DNA of 64,000 nucleotides from Blepharisma stoltei (GCA_914767885.1 CAJZBQ010000053.1:1214501-1278500), one strand, 5' to 3'. Positions 30,701 through 41,241 are shown, numbered from the stretch's first letter. Notes: generated from the letters alone by a model not told the origin. Made by a program: numbers and translations.

Positions 30701-31373
30701 GTTAGAAGGAATAATCCAAGCATTGATGACTTGTTTTAGTAACCCTGATGTGAATTTGAGAAGGTCGTGCATGCTTTCGTTAAATGCAGTTGCTTATAAT
30801 GTTCCTCAGGCTATCAAACATAATGTTAATGCTATTCTTGACCAAGTTTATCCAGAGACAGTTGTTAAACAAGAACTTATTAAAAAGGTGGATTTGGGAC
30901 CATTTACGCATATTGTTGATGATGGGCTGCCATTGAGAAAAGCTGCTTATGGACTTTTGGAGACTTTGCTAGATACTGTGCCTGAAAAAGTGGAGCCAAA
31001 TACATTGGTGGAGCATTTGATAGTAGGGTTAGATGACCCATCAGAAGAAGTACAGATGCTTTGCCATCAGGTGTTGTCAAAACTTTCTACATGGGGAGGT
31101 GGAGCTGTGCTTGGAGCTCTTGACGCAATTGTGCTTCCTTTAAGAAAGAATGTTGAGAAGCAGCTCAAATTGATTAATAATAAACAAGAAGTTGAGCGTG
31201 CAACTGATGTCCTCAGAAGCTGCTTTAGATGTGTTGATACTATCACTCATCACTTGGAAGCAGACTCAAATATGAACTTCAGAGAATTCATCACCTATAT
31301 TTCATCGGTAGGAGATCTTTCTAGTATTATGCAGGCTATCAAATCTCAAAGAGAAACTCTATACTTCGCTTAA
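27732..31373 (+). CDS. CAND1: Cullin-associated NEDD8-dissociated protein 1 (CAND1)
   Basis: This is a single uninterrupted frame of 1213 aa, the normal CAND1 length. It is HEAT-repeat rich throughout. The N-terminus (LIRDAKDYDPDKRFMAANDL) and the LDDTSIEVQGNAVRCIKR repeat match the family, as do the acidic loop NEDQMEEDEDWGSDFEDEEF, a WKVRRAAVHVLEAI repeat and the C-terminal TWGGGAVLGALDAIVLPLR region. CAND1 exchanges substrate receptors on cullin-RING ubiquitin ligases by binding unneddylated cullins. It is the only long gene here with no IES, no intron and no retroelement. Confidence 0.95.
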   Translation: MSLRSKLEQLIRDAKDYDPDKRFMAANDLCTELLKSQDEIDANLEKQICAIFLTQLDDTSIEVQGNAVRCIKRTVGKIQESQVSDVIEKLGVCLVQGKVEFRDIYSTCLKGLISDVPDSYSRTVTSTMLPMLMNCIKLNDPQVKEEATDILTELLRRFSAQLYGSNDRSDLINAVSALLNSDRPSIRKKATQCIGAAAVILPQSQLQNLVGWLMQSITRAHDRKDVYTFIQAISAISRTVGYKLNNFLKDLLPLLFQFCSTRGLSIDSPEIDMQHELIEICLASIESFIRKCPREIVDHIENIFGLVFDLISYDPNYSYNEDQMEEDEDWGSDFEDEEFSDAAGDDSSWKVRRAAVHVLEAIIKSRPEVLSPYYSRLVEKLVDRFKEREENVKLDIFKAFSSLIKSILVGDVEAAHSDDLALPTLVRTRSSAVVLNDEVPMIIQGVLKELSSKNSRTRQGVTTFLMDMSLSLPAKLNENLGLILNEITKNLEDINNSNLRMDTLIMLKRLFRSGASENLQDIFGVLLPHIQKAISDEYFKIAAEGLRVAGSMVKALPGVAQVVRSLYPLVLNRLTMTDIDQEVKQASIYSAAIILSVSASSIDTRDVRRTLELINDRLKNEVTRMNCLKAWTKISLGQADLPIHDTPEITSGLEEMRTLLKKSSRALKLSTLETILAIVKKYHIKSDTVEELATELPVFINDSDLHLAQNALEILSVLLEKYHRISRHTMDAILANMNTLSKSSLVQGGALAKLCQAYSSLVKDAGIGQRELCASLQANMQDVHRHGYESTAQCIASVCLAQQTDYLNGFLEECVKKLGGNNSQKQLSALCIGEIGKHIDLSGKRQIDQALIALFDTPDEDTKICASVALGKLAVGNLTNYLPHIFAQFHVEAHRYLLLIALKEVISHHFDRMVPYLDTILPLLFDHSDSSEESVRSLVAECLGKLFSVSPDRICPQIEHRITTGNNLSRATIVNSIKFAATSKISAVSALEGIIQALMTCFSNPDVNLRRSCMLSLNAVAYNVPQAIKHNVNAILDQVYPETVVKQELIKKVDLGPFTHIVDDGLPLRKAAYGLLETLLDTVPEKVEPNTLVEHLIVGLDDPSEEVQMLCHQVLSKLSTWGGGAVLGALDAIVLPLRKNVEKQLKLINNKQEVERATDVLRSCFRCVDTITHHLEADSNMNFREFITYISSVGDLSSIMQAIKSQRETLYFA

Positions 31374-31518
31374 TTAAGAATAACTTAGCCAATTAATTCA
31401 TTAAATAACTTCTTAGAGAGTTAAAATTGCAGCGGGTACATATTTTAATATGATATAGAAATTAAAATTTAATTGATTTAGCGCATTTTATACTTTAAAT
31501 AGCAAATCAAAGACTTAA

Positions 31519-33156
31519 ATGGGGTCACAAATGTCATGCTGAAGAGAGTTCTCTCCAGAAGCTGAAGATAGCATAGAAGCTTTTCATCCTAAGAGAATAA
31601 TAAAAACTGAATCCACTTTTAAAGGGTTAATCAAGATTCAAGCAGTATGAAGAGGCTATTCTGTGCGCAAGCCAGGTAGTTTTGTCAAGCTGCCAAAGTT
31701 TGAGAGCAACCAATGCAGCAAAATTGAACTCAAACTTGGCCCATTTAAGTTTCCTAACTCTTCAATATAATAAAGCACAATTTTTTTTGCAGTATTTTTA
31801 AAGCATATTATATATTTTGATGTCTAAATATTTCAATATATTAATATAGTCTCCAATACTCTTTGTGTCTTCTAATATATTTTACAAGTGAAGCATTTTA
31901 TGAAAAGCATATAATTGAAAGATACATAAAATAAAAATTTTCGAGGATTAAGATTCCTCCAATACAAGGTACTTATAATCCGAAACCGATAAAATTCAAT
32001 GATGAATCTATCTATTTAGGAGAATGAAAAAACCATTTACGCCAGGGCAAAGGAGTTCAGGTATGAAAGAATGGCTCTAAGTATGTAGGATACTGGATAA
32101 ACGATAAGCAGCACTTTTTAGGAAGAATGATTCATGCATTAAAATGGTGTGGTGAGGTGAACCAGCCCACCTTCTTAACTCCTGCAGCTGGCATCCCAAA
32201 GGGTGCTAGGAATCTCGAGGAAGGGAGGATGGCATTCGGGAATGTGCATCTGGCCAGATTTTTCTTGGTTTGGTGAAGTGCAATGTCGGGTTTGCCAACT
32301 GCAAGCTTTACTCCAATGCCAAATTTTTACCTTAGAAGGAAATGGGTCCGGAAGCTGGAAAGGAGTCTCCCAGCAAAGTCAATGACTTTGGTTAGATCAA
32401 TAGGGACTATTCCCCAGTGTGAAACCAGGAGTTATGCCCCCCGGGCTACGGATTTCCATTTTGAGCGATAGTCGACCAGAATATTCAACCCTTTTGAACC
32501 TTGTTGGCGTACAGCAGATGAAGGAGCAACTTTTGTAAGGTCGTGTACAAACTAACAAGCAAGCGAAAGGAGCGTTAAGGGTGGGGATAGTCCTTCAGGA
32601 ATTACAGCGAGCTTTTCTATAATTTAAGTTAATACTAATATTAGGAAGAATGATTCACTCTAATGGAGACTGCTATGAAGGCGAATGGAAAGATGGAAAA
32701 GCACATGGAGCAGGGAAATTCATGCATTATGAAGGTGCAATGTATGAAGGCTCCTGAAATAATGATACTCAGCAAGGACAAGGAAAAGAACTCTGGCCAG
32801 ATGGAGCAAGATATGAAGGAGAGTATTTTGAAGGAAAAAAGCATGGCTATGGTGAATTTTTTTGGTCTGATGGATCATACTATAAAGGCTTTTTCACTAA
32901 CAATAATATTGAAGGAAAGGGGGCTTATTATTGAGCTGATGGGAAGGTATACACAGGATCTTGGGTTAATAATCAAATGCAAGGCTCAGGCAACTTTGAG
33001 TGGCCTGATGGGAGGCGATATTCAGGCCAATACTTTAAAGACAAAATGCACGGAGAAGGGATTTTGACATTTCCAGATGGAAGAAGGGTTATTGGGACAT
33101 GGATAAATGGGGAACTTCAAAAGAACTCCTCAATTAAACCTGAACAAAAATCATAA
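31519..33156 (+). CDS. IQ-motif plus MORN-repeat protein
   Basis: The ATG at 31519 gives [17 protein letters not shown], then an IQ motif (LIKIQAVWRGYSVRK). A stop at 31768 lies in or beside an IES of about 195 bp whose exact ends are ambiguous (TA at 31755 or 31766; TA at 31949 or 31963); either choice keeps the frame. MORN repeats follow ([18 protein letters not shown] and six more), interrupted by retroelement R4, whose deletion restores [16 protein letters not shown]. Most MORN Trp codons are UGA or TGG. About 306 aa. It parallels the IQ-MORN gene at 51.6 kb, which also begins MG. MORN proteins attach to membranes and cytoskeleton. Confidence 0.78.
31757..31964. mobile_element. TA-flanked IES in the IQ-MORN gene, ends ambiguous
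   Basis: The IQ segment and the MORN segment are in the same frame after removal of 194 or 197 bp. AT-rich; no inverted repeats of note. Confidence 0.5.
32135..32640 (+). mobile_element. Retroelement-like insertion R4 with 17-bp target duplication
   Basis: TTAGGAAGAATGATTCA at 32118-32134 and 32641-32657. It starts TGCATTAAAATGGTG and ends in an AT-rich tail (TTAAGTTAATACTAATA). Its 5' part (CCACCTTCTTAACTCCTGCAG) is homologous to R7 at 51.1 kb. It splits a MORN repeat; deletion restores it. Confidence 0.85.
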
Positions 33157-33470
33157 ATGTAATTTATTATTCAAATAATAAATCACCATGATCTTTTTGC
33201 TCAATTACACACAAATAAAAATTGATTGATATTACCTTCTTTTTTTATTTATCAAAATAAATTAAATGAAATTTCATATTTCTTGCATGTAAATAAACCA
33301 ATATTTTCAGATATATAGAAATATCAAAATATCAACCATTATACTTTAATGCTAAGTATTAGAAATTCAAAAGAAAAGCCTTGCCTAAATTCTGAAAATC
33401 TTTCGAAACTGTTTTTCTTTTTAAAATAATAGAAAGAATAATATTGAACTTATGATTATGCAATTAAATT
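33157..33470. other. Intergenic spacer upstream of kinesin
   Basis: AT-rich, with no ORF or repeat noted. It presumably contains the promoter of the kinesin gene. Confidence 0.4.
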
Positions 33471-36256
33471 ATGTCATCATTAGAAACTGTAAAGGTTGTT
33501 GTAAGGGTGAGGCCACTCCTACAAATTGAACTTAATAAGTCATGCCAAATAGTAGTCGATTCTGACAGAGCTCAAAGCCAAATTATTATAAAAAATCCAA
33601 AAACCTCTGCAACTAAAATTTTCGCTTATGACAACATATATCCTCAAGACTCCTCACAAGAGCTCATATATGACGAAACAGCCTTTCCTTTAATCGAGCA
33701 AGTAATTGAAGGTTATAACGGCACTATTTTTGCATATGGACAAACAGGCTGTGGGAAAACCTATACCATGGTTGGAAATCCCCAAAAAGAAGAACAAGGG
33801 ATCCTGCCTAATTCTTTTCATCATATTTTTGGCTGTGTCGGCGAATCATCCCAGAATAAAAAATTCCTTATCAGATGTTCTTATTGTGAGATATATAATG
33901 AAGAAATAAGGGATTTACTAAATTATGATGAAAAGAATAAACTTGAGCTTTTGGAGTCAAAAGAAAAAGGAATCCATGTGAAAGGACTCAATCTGCAAAT
34001 TGTGAAAAGTGCTGACTCACCCCCTATAAAAATACTGTTCCAATTTAAGGAAATTAAAAATTTTTCTATTAAAAAAATTTTGTTTTAATTCAAAAGGGGT
34101 TAAAGTGCCTCAAAAAAAAATAAAATTTTATCTATGTTTTGTTCCAATTTAAAGGGGAGGAGTGAAGACGTCGCAAACGCAATGGAGATGGGGAATGCAC
34201 ATCGAGTTACCAAGCAAACACAAATGAACGAACGATCGTCAAGAAGCCATGCAATTTTTACGATTTATATAGAAACAAGCCAGGAGATCTCAGGAAGAGA
34301 AACTATCAGAGCTGGAAAAATTAATTTTGTGGATTTGGCTGGGTCTGAAAGACAAAAAAAGACAGGAGTTGTTGGGGATAGGCTGAAGGAAGCCATTGAG
34401 ATTAATTTATCACTGAGTGCGCTTGGAAATGTGATCAATGCTCTAGTTGATGGAAATGTAACTCATATCCCATATAGAGATTCAAAACTAACACGTCTTC
34501 TTCAAGATTCATTAGGAGGAAACACAAAAACAGTTATGATTGCTGTGGTTTCCCCAGCTGATTATAACTATGAAGAATCTCTCAGTACACTTCGTTATGC
34601 ATCTCGAGCAAAATTTATAAAAAACAAGCCAATAATAAATGAAGACCCAAAAGACGCATTACTTAGATCTTATGCTGAAGAAATTGAAAGACTAAAAAGA
34701 CTTTTATATGAAAAAAACCCAAACGCGACTGGAAGTTTCATTGAGTATACAAGGGAATCCAAAACTAGAGCAGAGTCAGAATTTGATGATACAGAATCAC
34801 GCTCAAGCCTTGACCAATCTAAAATTCTTAAGCGGGAAAGAGACTCAAGTCTCAGGACGGTAAGAAGTAAATCAAGAAATTCAGACCCAAAAAAAAAGCA
34901 TTCATCAGTCACCCCAATGCTTATGTCTAATGCTTCTTCTTTTAGTGAAGAACAAGAAGTTAACACAGAAAGAGAAAACCTTGAAATGATGGTCAAAAAA
35001 TTAGAAGAACAATTAGTAGTTGGCGGGGAGGCTCTTTTTAATGCAGAACAAGAAAGACTTAACGCCAAAAGAGAATTTCTGAAAAAATTGAAAAAACAAA
35101 GAGAAAAAGAAAAAAAACTAGCTGAAAAAAATAAGCAGCATGAAGAAGAACTAATGAAAAAAGAAAAAAACTATGCCAGCCTGCAAGAAGAAGTCGATGC
35201 TTTAAGAGAGTCCAATAAATTATTGCAGACAAAGTATGATGCAGCTTTAAGCGAAATTGATGATATAAATAAAGAAAAAACAAGAGAGCAGGAAGAAGTT
35301 TTTAACGCTTATAGAGCTTCAGAAAGAGAAATTGAATTTTTGAATCAAGTCATCATGAATTTTGTAGATTTAAATGAGTTGATGAAGATCAAGATGAAGT
35401 CACAGTATGATGAGGACAATCATACGTGAAAAGTACCTGCATTTGTTGTGCAGAAGAAACAGACTTTGTTTCCGAAGCTCCCGAGAGCACAACTTAGAGA
35501 AGTTGTGCAAAGGGAGCTTAAACAAAGGCATTTGGTTTTTAAAGGGAGGGGATCTCCTAGTCCAGATGTGTGGAACCCAATATCTGAAGAATCTGATGAA
35601 GATAAAGATTTATCTCCTGGGCCACATATTGTGAAGTGTCAGTTGGATTATTTAGGAAATCATTTTTCGAACAGCCCTCAGGAACATGATGCGAGACCGA
35701 CAACTTCTGGGACGAAAAGTAGGAATCAGAAATATAGGAATAGGGTGCAGAGACCAATGGAGCCAATAGAATCGGGGATGGGTTCTGAAAAATCTGATTC
35801 CCCTTTAATTGAAACAAAATATCAGTAAAATTTCAAATTTTTGTTTAGCCATTTAATTGGAACAATTTTAATTTTTAACAGTAATTTTATAGGTAAAAAT
35901 ACTATTTATGTAATAATTTTAGACCTTATTTAATGAAAAAGTGCAAGTAGAATATTATTAAAACAGTTAACACTTTGAATTGATAATAAAATTTTTAAAG
36001 TAATTTTTCATAAAATTAATTAAAATTTAAAAATATTGCGTTCAATTTATATAATATAAATTAATATATACTTTTTTTTAAAAAATAAATCCACTTTAAA
36101 TTGAAAAGGCTTTTTGTTCAAATTTAAAGTGAGGGGAGTGATTGGAATAATCAGTGTATCAAGAAAAAAATGCTATCACCGATTCAAAGAAAGCCATCAA
36201 GGCCATATCAAGAAGAGCATGCTGCTTTTAGTAGAAGTGGGCTGAAAATTTTGTAA
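33471..36256 (+). CDS. Kinesin-2 family motor
   Basis: N-terminal motor domain: VVVRVRPL, the P-loop [10 protein letters not shown] (residue about 88), switch [12 protein letters not shown] and switch [10 protein letters not shown]. The neck reads [20 protein letters not shown], the hallmark of kinesin-2 (KIF3/KIF17/OSM-3), motors for anterograde intraflagellar transport. The motor is interrupted by an IES at 34016-34165 (TGA repeat); excision gives [17 protein letters not shown]. Coiled coil spans residues about 430-580. UGA is Trp in HTWKVPAF. A second TGA-repeat IES (35798-36141) near the 3' end is removed to give [13 protein letters not shown] and a basic tail. Spliced length about 763 aa. 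Confidence 0.9.
34016..34165. mobile_element. Family B IES in the kinesin motor, TGA repeat
   Basis: TGA at 34013-34015 and 34163-34165. Ends CTCACCCCC and TTCCAATTTAAAGGGGAGGAG. Excision restores a conserved motor helix before switch I. There is no TA at either junction. Confidence 0.9.
35798..36141. mobile_element. Family B IES near the kinesin 3' end, TGA repeat
   Basis: TGA at 35795-35797 and 36139-36141. Ends TTCCCCTTTAATTGAAAC and AAATTTAAAGTGAGGGGAG. Excision extends the protein by about 38 residues. Confidence 0.82.
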
Positions 36257-36611
36257 TTGTTTAAAATTCTTTTGTCGAGATATTTATACTTTAAACCTAA
36301 TTATGTCAAATTATGTGCAACATTTATTTCACATAATATTGAGCGAATTAAACTAAATTAAATTTAATAAAGCGCGTAATAGTATAAAATCTGAAAATCA
36401 CCAAGAAATAAAACGAACTTTGATTATTTAAAGGTATTTAATTCAGTATAGTTTGGCTATATTGTCTGCCAATCTTTCTGCAAGATCATTATTTTGTGTA
36501 AAAAAATAATAAATAATAGCAAGTGATTTGACTGCTATGAGCTTTTCAACATCTTAATGCCTTTTATAAGAGGATGATCGCTTTGAAATATGAAAAAACA
36601 CCTTTCTTTAA
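36257..36611. other. AT-rich intergenic spacer
   Basis: No coding frame longer than about 20 codons with a start was seen, and no P-loop that could complete the GTPase fragment downstream. Confidence 0.4.
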
Positions 36612-37544
36612 AATATTTTAAATTTGTACCTAGAATTAGACAGAGTTCTATATTTTGATATCCCTGGCTTCCAGGACAATCGTGGCTCTGACATAAATAT
36701 AATAAATGCTTCAGTTATCAAAACAGTAATTGAAAATGCAAATTCAGTAAAAATAGTGTTTGTATGCGGTGAAGACGAGCTTAGCTTTTCAAGAGGTCAG
36801 GTATTCAAAGATCTAGTAGCGCGCTCTAAAGAGTTATTCCCAAATAGCCCAGCCATTCAAGAATCAAGCATGCTGGTTATTACTAAGGCTGGAGAATGGA
36901 CTAGCAATAACCCTTATAATTATATTGTCCATAAAACAGATTTAACCGATGCCAAAGATTTTTTAACTCCTGATAAAATTTCTTCAATGTCAAGCAGCTT
37001 GGCAGATTTTGAAAGGTCAGACATATTTGAAAAAATTAATAAGTTATTTCCAACAGCTGTTAGATAAGTCAACATTGGCGTTTTTTTTGAAGGAGACTTA
37101 AAACAAACTCTTAGTGAAATTTATGAAATCGAATTGTCTCTTGCACTTGAAAAAGCATGCAGTCAGATTCATCGATGCAGTACCCTAAATGAAATAACAA
37201 ATGCAATAAATTCCCTCAACAATATCTTTGGGCAAGGAGTTTCAAATGCAATTGCTTCATCAGAATTGATTAACCTTTTAAAGCCTTTATCATCGAGTAT
37301 CTATGCTTCAGTCGAGCAAAATTTTAAAGAAAAAATAATTCAGACGAGGTCTACCTACTTCGCAATGTTAAATCAAAAAAAGGATGAAATTGTAACTCAA
37401 AATACCAAATCAGAAATAGCTCAATGTCAAAGTAATATAATAGAAAGAGACAGAAAGATTGAAGAAATAAGACAAGAATTAATGAAACCTGTGGAAGTGA
37501 TAGTTAAAGTCATCCATCACGAATCAGACTGCTTCTTATTCTAA
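36612..37544 (+). pseudogene. GTPase-like fragment lacking a P-loop and carrying an in-frame stop
   Basis: The frame contains a G3-like FDIPGFQDNRG and a G4-like VITKAGEW, as in dynamin/AIG1/septin-type GTPases, then a helical region ending DRKIEEIRQELM and CFLF. There is no G1 (GxxxxGKS) upstream, no convincing start codon, and a TAA at 37065-37067 interrupts an otherwise continuous frame. No TA pair around that stop gives a clear excision. Most likely a decayed gene or one missing its first part through rearrangement. An undetected IES covering the 5' end is the alternative. Confidence 0.5.
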
Positions 37545-37603
37545 AAAGATAAATTTATTTTAGAAAATTTGCTTAAATTCTATTTTAGTAAACAATTTTA
37601 TTA

Positions 37604-38140
37604 TTAATCTTTAATCAATTGATACTCTTGCTCACTTGGCTGATTAATTTTTTCAACTATCTTTGCTCGCAACTTAAATACAACGTTTGGGATTTCGATT
37701 TCTATATTTGAGTTCATATTATTTACTTCATTTATTGCTAAAATTAAACTCTGCATTGATTTTTGCAAGAAGAAAGACTTTAATTCTTTAGATCTTGCGA
37801 TAGCAATTCATGACCCTAAAAATATGATAGTAAAGATAATTGTTCCTGCTAAATTTGGAAGCTGATAAAAATAAAAGCCAAGTGAAAACCCTAAAAATAA
37901 AAGACAATAAATTCCTGAAACAACTGAAAGATATATAAGATATTGCCTTTTCAAGGCTAGGTTCAAGGAATTTAAAATTGTTACAATAGAGTCTTGGTGC
38001 ATTCATTGAGAAAACTTTTCATCTATTCGATATTTTGGCCACAGCTTTCAATTTAATTTGGCAAAAGGCTCACTCGATGACTCACTGGATTTTTCATCAA
38101 AATCTTCCTCTGAATTGGTATAAACTTCTACTTCGTCCAT
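37604..38140 (-). CDS. Two-helix membrane protein, unknown family
   Basis: The ATG at 38140 with UGA as Trp three times (KLNWKLWPK, FSQWMHQ, LGSWIAI) gives 178 aa. The acidic Ser-rich N-terminus (residues 1-30) is followed by helices at about 75-95 (SVVSGIYCLLFLGFSLGFYF) and 100-120, then a soluble tail. The double-helix hairpin with basic flanks is typical of ER-shaping or small organelle membrane proteins. I recognise no family. Confidence 0.7.
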
Positions 38141-38231
38141 TTTCTTTAATTACATAGAGTTTATAGCGTGCTAAATTAATATTTATTTATTTGAAGAGTG
38201 AGCTTGGATTCTTTGCGTAAAAATAGTAATT

Positions 38232-38468
38232 TTATTTGAGACCTGAAAATCTAGACATTTCTTCAATATAATCAATATTTGACCTTAAGCTTGTAAAGTC
38301 CATTCGCCTATCATTTGATGTTTTTAAGCTTTTAAACTGAGGCTTAATAAACTCTATTGTTTCCCTTCTTGAAGACTCATCTTGAATTTTTATAGCGATT
38401 TTAGCAAATCTTCTGTAAAGTTTTAAAGCTTCACCTCGGAATATGAAGTCTTGCAAGTTTAGCTTCAT
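38232..38468 (-). CDS. LYR-motif (LYRM) mitochondrial protein
   Basis: 78 aa, beginning MKLNLQDFIFRGEALKLYRR. The L-Y-R tripeptide in a basic helix followed by a distal Phe/Arg helix matches the LYRM family (LYRM2-like size), small adaptors for Fe-S cluster delivery and respiratory complex assembly with acyl carrier protein. Complete, with no UGA and no insertion. Confidence 0.8.
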   Translation of the reverse strand: MKLNLQDFIFRGEALKLYRRFAKIAIKIQDESSRRETIEFIKPQFKSLKTSNDRRMDFTSLRSNIDYIEEMSRFSGLK

Positions 38469-38494
38469 AATTTTCTAAAATGGATTTATATTGA

Positions 38495-38823
38495 CTCCCC
38501 CCCCTCCCTCCGTGAGAGTGAACAAAAATTTTTTTAATAGAAAAATATTTTATGGAAAAAATTTTTGATATATAAGTGATAATTAGTATAATGAAATCTC
38601 GAGCTAATTCTGTTTAATTTTAAAATAAATTGCTTTTTAAACATAAATTTTGCAAATTAAATTAATATTTGCTTTCCAATTTTTGCAAATTAGGATTTTT
38701 TTTAAAATTTCGAAAAAATATTTTCTATAAAAATTTATGTATAGATTTTTTTTAAAAAAAAAATTAACCCCCCTCCGTGAGTGAACAAAATTTTTTTGTT
38801 CACTCACAGAGGGGGGGGAGTGA
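38495..38823. mobile_element. Family A MITE-like IES, intergenic, TGA repeat
   Basis: TGA at 38492-38494 and 38821-38823. Ends CTCCCCCCCCTCCCTCCGTG and CACTCACAGAGGGGGGGGAG. It lies just upstream of the LYRM start codon. Confidence 0.85.
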
Positions 38824-39082
38824 GTAAATTTATTTAAAATTACATAATTTAATTTTACAGATTTAATTTCTTTTAGTTTAAAAGATTAAAAATCATGATT
38901 CCTTAAAAACCTGTTGCCTTGAAATTGGCAAGATTTTTAAATATTTATATCTATTCTATCTATAATTGGGATTTTTAAATTTTATGATTTATTGACTATT
39001 CCATAAAACAGCGAATTTTATTGTTGATTTAACTGATTTTTACATAGCATTTTTAGTATTTTACCTCATCAAAATATTAATC

Positions 39083-40605
39083 ATGGAAATAAAAGACTTT
39101 CACTTTCCTCCTATAGGCTCGCTATCAAACTATAATGACTCAGCAAGTCGATTTGAAACACACAGAAGGGTTTCGAATTTTTCTGAAATGAAAGTGGAAT
39201 TAACTGAGAGAGAATGTAGATTGAAAAGAAGCCAAAGTAGATTAAATGCAAGCCACTCTGTAGAAAGAGTAGATTTTCACGCTAAAAAGCCAATTTATGA
39301 TGAAATCAAGCAAGCTCTTTTAAGAAATAGAGAAATCAGCCTTTCAATAAAAAATAACGATAGCAGCCGTAAAGAAGATTATTTGAGAAAAAGTCTTGAA
39401 AGAGCGAAAAATGATGCAATGGTAAATGTTGCAGCAGCATATAATGAAGCTGGAAAAGATTTATCTGTTAAGGTCTTAAACCAAGTGCTAAAATCAGTTG
39501 AAATATTATTGAAAGACCAAGCAAAATTTCAAAACGAAGCAGATATAATTCATAAAGTGTTAAAAAAATCAATTTTCATTGAAAAAGAAGAAATAAATGC
39601 TGAGATTATGGATCACCTTTATGATGATAATAAAAACCTCATATTTAGCAGCGACAGAACAATCCCTTATTTCATTCTTTTAAAATCTTTATCAGAGAAT
39701 TTTTTGAAGATGAAAGCTAAGTACGAAAAGAATAAGGAAATAATTTGTAATAGAACGGAAGAATTAGTGAAAGAAATTGAAGGAAAAGAAATAATAATCA
39801 AATATGGCGCCATTAGAATATTTTGTTACCCAAACGAATATCTTCCTTTGGCCAATTTTGATTATATGGCTTTGCTTCACCATCAAATTTATTCCAGCAA
39901 TGATGACATAGACACCCATCCTTATGGAATTGAATTTTCTGGAAGTGTGTCCATCAACCCAGGCGGTGGAGATTGGGACCTTGGCTTTGCCTAAGAATTG
40001 GAAGCAGCCATCGAAATTCGAATGCCCGAAGATGAGGGACCATTCATAAAGGCAAAGTTATTGGACGACGTGTGTTCAGAGGGAACCCCTAAGCAGGGAC
40101 AGGAGCCCGTCTAGGTGATGTGGTATTAGACGTAAACGAAAGTAGAGTAATTAATTTAAGGAAAAGAAATAAAATAAAAGAGTTAAATGAAAATATTGAA
40201 GATTTAAAAGAATCAAAAGAAAAATCTGATCAAGAAAAAGCTGATTTAATGAATAAATACAAAAGGCTAGAGGAAGACTTAAAATTTTACATCAAAGTGT
40301 CCTCTGATAGAGAAAATATGGTACAAAAAGTGCAGAGGAATAATAATGATGGAAAAGAAATTATAAAAGACTTGGAATGGCAGATAAAAAAGTCTGAGCT
40401 AGATTATGATTATTTTTATTCCGAATATCGGAAATTGGACAAAGAGCATAATGAGCTGAAGCTAAAATATAACAATATGATGCTATCGTATCCAAATATG
40501 ATTGTAAAGTTAAAGCAATTGCATGAAGGGAATGAAGAATTAGAGAAAAGAATTTCTGGTCTAGAAGCAGAAAATTGGTTTCAAAATGAAAAAGTCTGAG
40601 ATTAA
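39083..40605 (+). CDS. Coiled-coil protein interrupted by an unusual 170-bp insertion
   Basis: The ATG at 39083. Residues 1-290 are helical and mixed-charge; an insertion at about 39950-40119 splits the gene after EFSGSV. Joining the GTG at 39947 to the GTG at 40120 gives EFSGSVVLDVNESRVINL in frame, then a long coiled coil (NENIEDLKESKEKSDQEKAD; LDKEHNELKLKYNNMM). The stop is at 40603 after a UGA Trp (about 449 aa). A further exon may lie at 40990-41241 beyond a family B-like element, with an unclear junction. Function unknown; a cytoskeletal protein is plausible. Confidence 0.65.
39950..40119. other. GC-rich insertion of unknown class
   Basis: About 170 bp, clearly GC-richer than the gene around it, containing several stops. 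The only flanking identity is GTG. There are no long duplication, inverted repeats or AAATGG start, so it belongs to none of the four insertion classes. It could be a decayed retroelement, or a structured RNA. Confidence 0.45.
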
Positions 40606-40980
40606 TATATTTTAATTCCTTAAATACAATAAATATCTGATTTGAAGCTGCTTTCTCTTTAGATTGAACAAAAAAATTGGGAAAATTTTCATTTTTTGGT
40701 TAAATTATCGCCCTTAAATAGGAAAATTTTTTACTTTTTAATTTAATTTTATAGGTGAAAATAATAATTTTTTTATATAAATAGCTTTGACCAACTTTAA
40801 CGAAGGGAATACAAGTAGAATGCTATTTTAAACAGTCAGCACCTTGATTTGATTAGTTTTATTCAAGAAATCATTATAAAAATAAATTAAAACTCAAAAA
40901 TACTGCATAAACTGTATTATTTTTTTTTATTTTTTATAATGCTTTTTATTATCATAATTTTTTTAAAAAAAATTTTTTGT
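40606..40980. mobile_element. Decayed family B element between coiled-coil exons
   Basis: The right end CACAATTTAAAGGGGG matches family B, and the interior resembles the repeat units at 23.6-24.1 kb (TATAAATAGCTTTGAC; AAGTAGAATGCTATTTTAAAC). The left end is degraded and no TNA pair is obvious, so boundaries are approximate. Confidence 0.5.
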
Positions 40981-41241
40981 TCACAATTTAAAGGGGGAAA
41001 ACATCGAAGTTGCTTCTGCAACCCAGAAAATTCTGAACTACACTTTAAAACTAGTGTCATCGATGACTTAACTCCAAGGCCAGATCTCGACAAGATAATT
41101 TCACTCTTACATATTAAAAATCCTCCAGAAAGAACCATTTCCAAAGCAAATACAATTACTATAGAGCTTCGCAAAGCAAAAAATAAAAAACTATCTCCCT
41201 CTCTTCTTAACTGAAAACTCCCCAACAATTGATTAAGGTAA
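40981..41241 (+). CDS. Open coding segment, probably a 3' exon of the coiled-coil gene
   Basis: The frame HRSCFCNPENSELHFKTSVI, then PRPDLDKIISLLH, ending LNWKLPNNWLR has two UGA Trp codons and reads like real protein, but has no ATG. It can be joined to ENWFQNEK upstream if the intervening element is removed through a GAAAA repeat. Exon status is inferred. Confidence 0.4.

Noticed and set aside
34134-35429. Separate kinesin gene starting at 34134
   Set aside because: It begins inside a family B IES; removing the IES joins it to the P-loop half in frame, so both are one gene.
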